Shown piece after piece: positions 1 to 5,810 of a stretch of DNA of 5,832 nucleotides. The notes beneath the pieces were generated by a model that saw only the letters and a program-made list of their open reading frames with translations, had not been told where the DNA came from and searched no databases. The stretch lies in contig JAPKMV010000251.1 of assembly GCA_026645635.1 (NCBI GenBank), positions 1 through 5,832 on the forward strand. Reading direction: 5' to 3'. The stretch is from Caldilineaceae bacterium (GTDB taxonomy: Bacteria > Chloroflexota > Anaerolineae > Caldilineales > Caldilineaceae). The translations under genes and the position numbers were made by a program. The first letter of the stretch is position 1. Each line of letters starts with the position of its first letter.

Positions 1-1139
1 CGCGAAGCGGCGTCCCTGTTCTCCGCCGCAGCCTCCAACACGGCCAGCGTCTCCGCCGCTGCTTTCGACCACGAGAAGCGCTTCACATTCTCATGGCCCG
101 CGGCGATCAACTGCTCGCGCAGGGCTGCGTCCTCGCTCAGACGCAGCATGGCCGCGGCAATGGCATTGACATCGGTCGGGTCAACATAAAGTGCGGCGTC
201 CCCGGCGATTTCGGGCAGGGCAGAACGGTTGGCAGTCATCACGGGTGCTCCATAACTTTGGGCCTCCAGCACCGGCAGGCCAAATCCTTCGTACAGCGAC
301 GGAAAACAGAACAGGCGTGCACCGGCATAGAGCGCCGGCAGCTCTGCGTCGGGCACGAAGCCGAGGCGATGCAGCCGCGACTCCAGCGCCAGGCCATCGA
401 GCGCCGCCAGCAGGTCGCCGCTGAGCCAGCCCGCGCCGCCCGCCAGCACCACGTCAAAATCGGCCTGACCGGCCTGCACCAACGCAGCAAAAGCCGCGCC
501 CAGCCGTACCAGATTCTTCCGCGGCTGCAGTGTACCGACGAAGAGCGCATAGGGCCGCGTCAGCCCATAGCGGGTGCGCACGGCGGCCGTCTCTTCTGCG
601 GTCACTGCGCTGGACGCCGGCGCCGCCTCGTGGACGACATGCACCTTGTTGAGCGGCGTCGCATAGAAACGGTGCAGATCGCCGGCCGTCGTTGCGCTGA
701 TCGCGATCACAGCGGCCGCCGCCCGCGCACTCCAGCGTGTGCTCCACTCCAGGTAGAGCCGCTGTCGCCACGGGTGCGCGCGAGGAATGTGATGATAGCC
801 GAGATCGTGGATTGTCACCACAGAGGCGGGCAGGCGCGTGGGCGGCCAGACGAAGGGCACAACGTGCGCCGGCACGAAGAGTACATCTGGCCGGCGCCGC
901 GTCACCTCAGCGGCCAGGGCGTGATGCGTCCACAGGCGCTGGCGGGGCAGCAGGCACAGTTCGATGTTGTCGCCGGCGGGCAGCAAAGTGGAGGGCGGCG
1001 GCGCGTCTACATAGAGCCGCCAATGATGTGCGCCCGCCGCAGGCAGCGCCAGCAGACCCCGAATTATCTCCAGAGAATAGCGTTCGGTGCCAGTGCGCTG
1101 GGCGCGCAGCGCACGCGATGCGTCGATGCCTATCAACAT
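1..1139 (-). CDS. GT4-family glycosyltransferase (C-terminus cut by window edge)
   Basis: Probably transfers a sugar from a nucleotide-sugar donor to a lipid-linked or polysaccharide acceptor at the cytoplasmic face of the membrane; donor and acceptor cannot be read from sequence. My translation of the minus strand gives 379 uninterrupted residues from the ATG at 1139 to the window edge. It begins MLIGIDASRA, the usual first strand of GT-B enzymes. Other landmarks are VVTIHDLGYH (about 107-116), AVIAISATTAGDL (144-156), the hinge and donor-domain start FVGTLQPRKNL (200-210), GFVPDAELPALY (260-271) and the E-x7-E signature YEGFGLPVLE (Glu284 and Glu292). ALPEIAGDAALYVDP (307-321) follows. Family members usually run about 370-400 residues, so little is missing. 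No clear Shine-Dalgarno precedes the ATG; it was chosen for the N-terminal match to the family. The gene diverges from the membrane-protein block. The family is secure, the substrate unknown. Confidence 0.93.
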   Translation of the reverse strand, partial: MLIGIDASRALRAQRTGTERYSLEIIRGLLALPAAGAHHWRLYVDAPPPSTLLPAGDNIELCLLPRQRLWTHHALAAEVTRRRPDVLFVPAHVVPFVWPPTRLPASVVTIHDLGYHHIPRAHPWRQRLYLEWSTRWSARAAAAVIAISATTAGDLHRFYATPLNKVHVVHEAAPASSAVTAEETAAVRTRYGLTRPYALFVGTLQPRKNLVRLGAAFAALVQAGQADFDVVLAGGAGWLSGDLLAALDGLALESRLHRLGFVPDAELPALYAGARLFCFPSLYEGFGLPVLEAQSYGAPVMTANRSALPEIAGDAALYVDPTDVNAIAAAMLRLSEDAALREQLIAAGHENVKRFSWSKAAAETLAVLEAAAENRDAAS

Positions 1140-1190
1140 GGCGTTACCAGAGTCGGACGAATGCAAACATTTCGTGGAGAAGCCGCCCTT

Positions 1191-1217
1191 TTGGGAATGA
1201 CTTTTTGCGTGTATACT
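1191..1217 (+). promoter_or_regulatory. Candidate promoter for the three-gene membrane block
   Basis: TATACT at 1212-1217 matches the -10 consensus at five of six bases. TTGGGA at 1191-1196 matches the -35 at four of six, but the 15-base spacer is short. Transcription would start near 1224, giving a leader of about 65 nt before the ATG at 1288. The -10 lies inside the palindrome GTATACTATAC (1211-1221). The -10 is convincing by eye in this GC-rich setting; the -35 is weak. Confidence 0.38.
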
Positions 1218-1242
1218 ATACCCGGCGTAGAGGTCGCGCCAA
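1215..1242 (-). promoter_or_regulatory. Candidate divergent promoter for the glycosyltransferase
   Basis: Read on the minus strand, TTGGCG (1242-1237) and TATAGT (1220-1215) are separated by 16 bases. They match the -35 at four of six and the -10 at five of six positions. Transcription would start near 1208, about 70 nt before the ATG at 1139. The -10 shares bases 1215-1217 with the plus-strand -10, so both strands use the same palindrome. Confidence 0.38.
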
Positions 1243-1287
1243 TCCGACTTCCGCACTGGCGTAGGATCGTTCCAGATTCTTATCGAC

Positions 1288-1632
1288 ATGATTTCACCAC
1301 AAGGTCTTCTTGCCAACATACTGTGGCTATATGGCTTGTCGGGTGTGCTGGCAACCTTCAGCTATTATGCCTGGTATCGCAAAGAACATGATTTGACCTG
1401 GCGCGCGCTGTGGGGCATGCCGCGGTTGCTGACGCCGTTGTCGTTGACATTGACGGCTTTCTGCGCGGGCATGGCTTGGGCGGGCGCGGTCGAATATCAA
1501 CCGTCACCGTGGTGGCAAACCATCGCCTGGAGCGTCCTGGCGATCCTTTTCGCCGTGCAGTGTGGGCTGTACGTGCGGGCAGGTCGCCAGACGGGCTGGG
1601 ACAACCCCGTCGAGGAAAATAAAGAGCCATGA
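1288..1632 (+). CDS. Small membrane protein of unknown function, three predicted helices
   Basis: I do not recognise a family. The 114-residue product has three hydrophobic segments at about 7-28, 47-68 and 77-96. The loop at 30-46 is basic (R31, K32, H34, R39, R46), and R97 and R100 follow the last helix. By the positive-inside rule the N-terminus is outside and the C-terminus inside. The tail (101-114) is short and polar. Aromatic residues are common at the helix ends (W13, Y15, Y26, Y27, Y30, W75, W76). No signal peptide or catalytic motif is visible. The ATG at 1288 is the only good start: the frame is closed by a stop at 1228-1230 with no start codon in between, though no clear Shine-Dalgarno is present. 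The stop overlaps the next start as ATGA (1629-1632), indicating translational coupling with the SH3-domain gene. It is probably the first gene of the operon. Confidence 0.82.
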   Translation: MISPQGLLANILWLYGLSGVLATFSYYAWYRKEHDLTWRALWGMPRLLTPLSLTLTAFCAGMAWAGAVEYQPSPWWQTIAWSVLAILFAVQCGLYVRAGRQTGWDNPVEENKEP

Positions 1633-3389
1633 GCGCAGACAATTCATTGAAGAACTGGCAGGTTGAAGAAGGCGGCAAGGGTGCCGATCGGTACGCGTTG
1701 AGCGGGGCGCAGACAGAAGCGCCCAAGCAACTGCAACTCCAGGAAGATGCCACCGGCGGCGCCCAGTGGCAGCCAATCGACTATCGCCGCCAGACCGGGC
1801 CGCGGCGCAACTGGATTCTTCCCTCCGTGGTCATCGTGGCGCTGCTCGGCGTGCTGAGCTACGTCGGGTGGATCGCCTTTGGGCAGGTGGTGGGCGGTGG
1901 CACAGGCAGCAATCCCTTCACCGCTATGGCCAGCGTACTGTCCGATGTGATCGGCGGCCAGGCGGCCACCGCACCGACGCCGGAAGCGGTCGCCGCCGCT
2001 GCAACCATGACCGAAACCGTAGCCGTGGAGGAGCCAACCGCCACCGTCGCTGTGACCCTTCCCCCGACGCAAGAGCCGACCGCCACGGCGACGCCGGAAC
2101 CGCCGCCGCCAGCTCAGGTGGAATTGATCACAGGGATCGTCACCGAGGCGGCCGGTGTGAACGCGCGGCGCGAACCAAACACAACGGCGGAAGTGGTGCG
2201 GCTGCTGGCGCAGAACGCGGCAGTCACCGTGGTCGCCGAACAGGACGGCTGGCTGCAGGTGATCCTGGACGACAACACGGTCGCCTGGGTCTCTGCTGAC
2301 TTTATCCAACGCTCCGCGCAGACTGTGCTGCTCGAGCGGCTGAACGAAATTCTGATCGGGGCCGGGCTGCCGCCAGTTGCGACGCCGACGCCGGCCACCG
2401 CTGCGGTTGCGGCGGAGAGCACTGGCCTCGGCGCCACGCTGCCGGCCGTCGTGATCGGCGAACCGGGCATCAATGCCCGCAACGCACCCGACCTGGTCAA
2501 CGGTGTCACGGTGATGTCGCTGCCAAGGGACACGGCGGTCACGGCTGTGGGGCGCAACGACGATAGCCTGTGGCTGGCCGTGGTGCTCCCCGACGGCACC
2601 TTCGGCTGGGTGCTGACGCAATTTGTGAGTGTGCAGGGCGACGTTGCCGCCCTGGGTGTGGTCACGCCCGAGCAACTGACTGCCGCTGCGACGGCCACGG
2701 CCGCGCCGGAGACCGAAAGCGCGCCGCTGCTGGCGCTGGTCCCCACTGCAACCAGCAGCGCACCGGCGCTGCCGGTGGTCGAGATCAGCCCGGTTGACCC
2801 GCCTGCGCCCTTCACCAACACCTTGCCGTTGGGCGCTGCGGTGGCCATCTCCAACCCGTTGGGCGTCAATGCCCGCGCCACGCCCAGCGCGGACGGCGCA
2901 CTCGTGATTATCGTACCGAACGGCGCCGTGCTGCCTGCCGTGGGCCGTTCCGCGGATGACCAATGGATCCAGGTGCGTCTGCCAGACGATCAACTGGCGT
3001 GGATGGCGCGCACGGTGATCAACGTATCGGACAACATCGACACAGCGCCGATCGGCGGCGTCGATGCGGCCGCGGCAAGTGACGCCACGCCGACTACTGA
3101 CGCCACGGCAACACCGGCGACGACGCCTGCGCCGCTGGCGCCAGGGACACCCGCCGATGCGGCCATCGCTACGATCACCAATCAGTTGGGCGCCAACTTG
3201 CGCTCGGTGCCGGATCGCAACGCCAACCCGGTGATCACCGTCGATAATGGCGAGCGTTTCCCCGCTATCGGGCGCACGGCTGATGGCGGCTGGGTGCAGT
3301 TGGCTCTGCCCGACGGCACAACCGCCTGGGTGCTGGTGGACACCGTCAGCCTGGACACCGACGTAAACGACCTGCCCATCATTCCGTAG
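1629..3389 (+). CDS. Type II membrane protein with four extracytoplasmic SH3-like domains
   Basis: The product has 586 residues. Residues 1-60 are polar and end in a basic stretch (R53, R54, R59, R60). One hydrophobic helix follows at about 63-88, so the N-terminus should be inside and the rest outside. Four bacterial SH3-like (SH3_3/SH3b type) domains lie at about 168-227, 274-335, 404-467 and 512-575. Each shows a G-(V/I)-NAR-like start (GVNARREP, GINARNAP, GVNARATP, GANLRSVP), a central W-(L/V/I) strand (GWLQV, LWLAV, QWIQV, GWVQL) and an end like AWV or GWV (AWM in the third). Linkers between them (about 112-165, 248-270, 350-400, 478-512) are Ala/Thr/Pro-rich, probably disordered and possibly glycosylated. 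Such domains usually bind peptides or cell-wall components; no enzymatic domain is attached. The start overlaps the previous stop, with GAGGA at 1612-1616 as a distant Shine-Dalgarno. A structural or sensory envelope role is inference. Confidence 0.88.
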   Translation: MSADNSLKNWQVEEGGKGADRYALSGAQTEAPKQLQLQEDATGGAQWQPIDYRRQTGPRRNWILPSVVIVALLGVLSYVGWIAFGQVVGGGTGSNPFTAMASVLSDVIGGQAATAPTPEAVAAAATMTETVAVEEPTATVAVTLPPTQEPTATATPEPPPPAQVELITGIVTEAAGVNARREPNTTAEVVRLLAQNAAVTVVAEQDGWLQVILDDNTVAWVSADFIQRSAQTVLLERLNEILIGAGLPPVATPTPATAAVAAESTGLGATLPAVVIGEPGINARNAPDLVNGVTVMSLPRDTAVTAVGRNDDSLWLAVVLPDGTFGWVLTQFVSVQGDVAALGVVTPEQLTAAATATAAPETESAPLLALVPTATSSAPALPVVEISPVDPPAPFTNTLPLGAAVAISNPLGVNARATPSADGALVIIVPNGAVLPAVGRSADDQWIQVRLPDDQLAWMARTVINVSDNIDTAPIGGVDAAAASDATPTTDATATPATTPAPLAPGTPADAAIATITNQLGANLRSVPDRNANPVITVDNGERFPAIGRTADGGWVQLALPDGTTAWVLVDTVSLDTDVNDLPIIP

Positions 3390-3401
3390 GCGGGCGCGAT
3401 C

Positions 3402-4217
3402 ATGGCAGATCCGCGCATGCGCGGCGGCTTGTGGGCGGCGGCGCTGATCGTCAGCGGCATATTGTTGCTGCTCTTCAACCTGGGTGTCCTGGCGCCGTAT
3501 GCGCCCTGGCCCCAGGTTGTCTTGATCTGTGCCGCGGTGGCCGGCGCAGTTGTGCTCTTTGCCACCTTCACCCGGCACGCTGCGGAGTGGTGGCGTCTGA
3601 TCCCCGCCTGGACGCTGCTGGCACTCGGCGGCATCGGCGCGCTGACGCTGCTGCCCGGCACGGAACGGCTGATGGCGGCGCTGGTCTTTCTAGGGCTGGC
3701 CTGTGGGTTTGGGCACAGTTATTTGCTGGACCGCGCCGAACGCTGGTGGGCAGTGATTCCGGGGGGCTTCATGCTTGCGCTCGGTGGCGTGCTTGCCCTG
3801 AGCGCGGTCATCGAGGAGATGGATCGGCTGACGGCCATCCTCTTCTTTGCGCTGGGTGCGGTCTTCTTCCTGGTCTACTGGCTCGACCCGCGGCGCCGCC
3901 AATGGTGGGCGCTGATTCCGGGCAGCGTGCTGGTCGTCTTTGGCGCGCTGGTGCTGACGCCGGGGCAGGAAAATGAACTGCCGCTGCTGCGTTGGTGGCC
4001 GCTGCTGTTGATTGCGGCAGGCGGGCTGACGGCCTATCGCAGCCTGCGCCGCCCGCAGCCGGAACGGCTCGAACTGCACGCCGCGCCGAACACGACGACG
4101 CAACGGAAACGCACCAGCAGCCCGGCAGATTCCCCGGCGCCCCGCCCGCGCCTGGGCGACTACACCCAGCCTGCGCCCGGCGCAACGGTCGAGGTGCTGC
4201 CGGATATTGAAGATTGA
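3402..4217 (+). CDS. Eight-helix membrane protein built from four repeated helical hairpins
   Basis: The 271-residue product has eight hydrophobic segments, at about 9-31, 36-57, 65-85, 89-109, 117-137, 141-161, 169-187 and 195-213. Basic residues gather at the N-terminus and in the even loops (57-65, 109-114, 160-168, 213-218), while the opposite loops are neutral or acidic (EEMDR, GQENELP). Both ends should therefore be cytoplasmic. Three hairpins start with a basic stretch plus WW (63-64, 115-116, 168-169) followed by (L/V)IP and a Gly-containing helix. The first hairpin (GLWAAALIVSGILLLLFNLG) is a looser copy and resembles the LiaI/LiaF-type transmembrane region (DUF5668-like). Residues 214-271 form a polar, Pro/Thr-rich tail, probably disordered. 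The ATG lies 12 bases after the SH3-protein stop, so co-transcription is likely. The function is unknown; the LiaI/LiaF resemblance hints at envelope stress but is weak. Confidence 0.85.
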   Translation: MADPRMRGGLWAAALIVSGILLLLFNLGVLAPYAPWPQVVLICAAVAGAVVLFATFTRHAAEWWRLIPAWTLLALGGIGALTLLPGTERLMAALVFLGLACGFGHSYLLDRAERWWAVIPGGFMLALGGVLALSAVIEEMDRLTAILFFALGAVFFLVYWLDPRRRQWWALIPGSVLVVFGALVLTPGQENELPLLRWWPLLLIAAGGLTAYRSLRRPQPERLELHAAPNTTTQRKRTSSPADSPAPRPRLGDYTQPAPGATVEVLPDIED

Positions 4218-4236
4218 GGATGGTCACGTAGTCTGG

Positions 4237-4335
4237 AATCTCTAATCTCCAATCTCCAATCGCTACATGGCGCAGGACTGGAGATTAGGAGATTAGGAGA
4301 TTAAGAGATTGGGAGATTGGGAGATTGGAGATTGG
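4237..4335. repeat. GAGATTRR octamer array arranged as an inverted repeat
   Basis: The right half holds six tandem octamers from 4281 to 4328 (GAGATTAG twice, GAGATTAA once, GAGATTGG three times) plus a 7-base remnant to 4335. The left half (4237-4261) carries the same motif on the other strand in 7-base steps. The two halves pair as a 22 bp stem: 4251-4258 with 4279-4286, 4243-4250 with 4288-4295, and 4237-4242 with 4297-4302. Single-base bulges sit at 4287 and 4296, and the loop is 20 nt. No T-run follows, so it is not a standard intrinsic terminator, though it may still separate the upstream operon from the nitrilase gene. With flanks it fills nearly all of the 123-base gap. The flanks show nothing else. 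Confidence 0.9.
4327..4330 (+). promoter_or_regulatory. Shine-Dalgarno GGAG for the nitrilase gene, inside the repeat array
   Basis: GGAG lies 10 bases before the TTG at 4341 and 7 bases before the TTG at 4338. It belongs to the last units of the octamer array, so the repeat appears to supply the ribosome-binding site. The same motif recurs every 8 bases upstream, so its presence alone does not fix the start. Confidence 0.45.
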
Positions 4336-4340
4336 TTTTG

Positions 4341-5132
4341 TTGACGATTTCGTTGGTGCAGATGGACTGTCGGGTCGGCGAGCCGGCGGCGAATTTTGAG
4401 GTGGCAGCCGAGATGGTGGCGGAAGCGGCGCGGCGCGGCAGCGATCTGGTGCTGCTGCCGGAGTTGTGGAGCACCGCCTATGCACTGGATCGTGCGCCAG
4501 AATTGGCGGCGCCGCTGGCACAGGGGCCGGGCGACGGCGGCTGGTTTGGCCGGTTCGCGGCGCTGGCCGCAGAACATCGAATCTGGCTGGCCGGGTCGCT
4601 GCTGGAAGCGCGCGACGGCCGCTTCTACAACTGCCTGGCCGTTTACGGTCCCGACGGCGCCCTTCGTGCCGCCTACCGCAAGATTCACCTGTTTCGCCTG
4701 ATGGCGGAAGAACAGTATCTTGCCCCGGGGGAAGCCACCGGCGTTGTCGATTTGCCCTGGGGCCGCGCCGGACTGACCATCTGCTACGACCTGCGCTTCC
4801 CGGAACTCTTTCGCCGCTATGCCCTCGACGGCGCGCGCCTGATCCTGATCCCGGCGGAGTGGCCGCACCCGCGCCGCGAACACTGGCGCACCCTGCTGCG
4901 CGCCCGAGCCATCGAAAACCAATGCTTCGTGGCTGCCTGCAACCGGGTCGGGACGACGGGCAACAACACCTTCTTTGGCGCGTCCGCCGTAGTCGATCCC
5001 TGGGGCGAGACGCTGGTGGAAGGCGGCGAGGCCAGTATGCTGCTCACCGTGAGCGTGGACCTGGCGTTGGTCGACGCCGTGCGCCAGCGCATCCCGGTGT
5101 TTGCCGACCGCCGCACGGATCTGTATGGGTAG
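4341..5132 (+). CDS. Nitrilase-superfamily carbon-nitrogen hydrolase (omega-amidase-like)
   Basis: Hydrolyses a C-N bond in an amide, probably a small carboxylic amide; the exact substrate is not readable. The 263-residue protein has the full triad: Glu41 in LLPELW, Lys114 in YRKIHLF and Cys148 in TICYDLRFPE. Later conserved blocks are EWPHPRREHWRTLLRARAIENQ (173-194, shown here by its key W and R residues), CNRVG (200-204) and DPWGETL (219-225). The WP...R..HW..LL.ARAIENQ pattern and the NRVG-TGN segment suit the omega-amidase / YafV / MtnU-like branch. Length is normal for the family. The start is uncertain: in-frame TTG codons lie at 4317, 4332, 4338 and 4341, and an ATG at 4362. The TTG at 4341 gives MTISLVQMD, the expected first strand; the ATG would remove part of it, and the TTG at 4317 would encode repeat sequence. 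It faces xpt convergently. Confidence 0.9.
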   Translation: MTISLVQMDCRVGEPAANFEVAAEMVAEAARRGSDLVLLPELWSTAYALDRAPELAAPLAQGPGDGGWFGRFAALAAEHRIWLAGSLLEARDGRFYNCLAVYGPDGALRAAYRKIHLFRLMAEEQYLAPGEATGVVDLPWGRAGLTICYDLRFPELFRRYALDGARLILIPAEWPHPRREHWRTLLRARAIENQCFVAACNRVGTTGNNTFFGASAVVDPWGETLVEGGEASMLLTVSVDLALVDAVRQRIPVFADRRTDLYG

Positions 5133-5146
5133 GGCGTAGATGTGAT

Positions 5147-5174
5147 GGGGTCTTGGGGTTTTGGGGTGATAGGG
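5147..5174 (+). other. Four-tract G-quadruplex motif after the nitrilase stop
   Basis: Three GGGG tracts (5147-5150, 5155-5158, 5163-5166) and one GGG (5172-5174) are separated by loops of 4, 4 and 5 bases (TCTT, TTTT, TGATA). This meets the usual rule for an intramolecular quadruplex of three tetrads. The stretch is also a degenerate octamer series (5144-5175, units like TTTGGGGT). It starts 14 bases after the nitrilase stop, so it would be in that mRNA's 3' end. Folding is not shown, only the pattern. Confidence 0.6.
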
Positions 5175-5199
5175 CTTCACTCTCTCACCCTCTCACCCC
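5163..5199. terminator. Candidate bidirectional hairpin between convergent genes
   Basis: GGGGTGATAGGG (5163-5174) pairs with CCCTCTCACCCC (5188-5199) at 11 of 12 positions around a 13-base loop. A shifted pairing (5164-5172 with 5182-5190) is also possible because the right arm is repetitive. It lies between two converging stops (5132 and 5201). No T-run follows on either strand, so classical intrinsic termination is not well supported. The left arm overlaps the quadruplex motif, so the two folds would compete. Confidence 0.4.
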
Positions 5200-5205
5200 C
5201 TCACC
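5182..5205. repeat. CTCTCACC octamer array reaching into the xpt stop codon
   Basis: CTCTCACC occurs at 5182-5189 and 5190-5197, and CCCTCACC at 5198-5205. The third unit contains the xpt stop (TCA at 5201-5203 on the plus strand). The period equals that of the array at 4281-4335 although the unit differs. The short array could be chance low complexity, but the pairing with the G-rich stretch at 5144-5175 argues for one inverted element. Confidence 0.6.
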
Positions 5206-5794
5206 CCTCCTCCGGGTTCACCACCACAATATCATCTCCCTCCATACTCGTGACAATGGCCAGGGTGACTATCGGCACATTCAGGTGAGCGAGGCGCGCC
5301 CGGCCCTGCTCAAAACTCTTCTCGATGATGCAGCCGATGCCGCAGAGGGTGGCGCCGCACTCTGCCACCAGGGAGGCCAGCGCGTCGATGGTCAGCCCTG
5401 TCGCCAGGAAGTCGTCGATGAGAATCACCCGGTCGTCGGGGTGGAGATATTCCGGCGAAACGATCAGATCGACAATGCCACCTTTGGTGTGGCTGGGCGC
5501 CTCGGCGCGAAAATAGCCGGAAGGCATGGTGATCGGGCGGGACTTGCGCGCATAGATCGCGGGCACGCCCAGCGCCATCGCGGTGGTCAAGGCCGGGGCA
5601 ATCCCGCTGACTTCGGCGGTGATGATCTTCGTGATGCCGGTGACGCCCAGCGCTGCGAATCTGCGCGCAAAGGCCTGTCCCATTTCCACCGTGAGCGCCG
5701 GGTCCAATTGATGGTTGACGAAGCTGTCCACTTTGAGGATGCCGCTGCCCAGATTCTTGCCTTCTGTACGAATGCGCTCCACAATTGCTTTCAC
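5201..5794 (-). CDS. xpt: Xanthine phosphoribosyltransferase
   Basis: Cytoplasmic purine salvage enzyme that joins xanthine to PRPP to give XMP and pyrophosphate. The 197-residue product matches the Xpt family in length (about 190-195) and in order of motifs. These are ILKVDSFVNHQLDP (19-32), GITKIITAEVSGIAPAL (53-69), GVPAIYARKSRP (76-87), the PRPP-binding loop VILIDDFLATG (123-133, with Asp127, Asp128, Thr132 and Gly133) and EKSFEQGR (158-165). The GTG at 5794 is the chosen start: it begins M(V)KAIVERI, as in the family, and has AAGGGAGA 8 bases upstream. An in-frame TTG at 5821 would add nine residues that contain the Shine-Dalgarno itself. Only 38 bases of upstream sequence are in the window, so a purine riboswitch can be neither seen nor excluded. 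Other purine substrates (hypoxanthine, guanine) are less likely. Confidence 0.95.
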   Translation of the reverse strand: MKAIVERIRTEGKNLGSGILKVDSFVNHQLDPALTVEMGQAFARRFAALGVTGITKIITAEVSGIAPALTTAMALGVPAIYARKSRPITMPSGYFRAEAPSHTKGGIVDLIVSPEYLHPDDRVILIDDFLATGLTIDALASLVAECGATLCGIGCIIEKSFEQGRARLAHLNVPIVTLAIVTSMEGDDIVVVNPEEG

Positions 5795-5802
5795 GGTCCG
5801 AT

Positions 5803-5810
5803 TCTCCCTT
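5803..5810 (-). promoter_or_regulatory. Shine-Dalgarno sequence fixing the xpt GTG start
   Basis: Read on the minus strand, AAGGGAGA lies 8 bases before the GTG at 5794. This spacing and match support GTG over the TTG at 5821, which lies upstream of the site. Confidence 0.8.

Noticed and set aside
93..1391. A 432-residue plus-strand open frame across the left end
   Set aside because: It is the antisense of the glycosyltransferase, whose minus-strand translation shows the full set of GT4 motifs.
1815..1892. Cleavable signal peptide in the SH3-domain protein
   Set aside because: The hydrophobic helix starts at about residue 63, too far from the N-terminus, and no lipobox cysteine follows; a signal anchor fits better.
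1644..3578. A 644-residue open frame on the minus strand opposite the SH3-domain gene
   Set aside because: It is Arg/His/Gln-rich without any recognisable domain and lies opposite a gene with four clear domains. High GC and Ala/Thr/Pro codons leave the antisense frame open by composition.
4237..4335. Possible CRISPR array
   Set aside because: Units are 7-8 bases with no spacers, and no cas gene is present.
4293..5180. A 295-residue minus-strand frame ending in repeat-encoded ISQSPNLLIS-like residues
   Set aside because: It is antisense to the nitrilase; the tail is only the octamer array read as protein.
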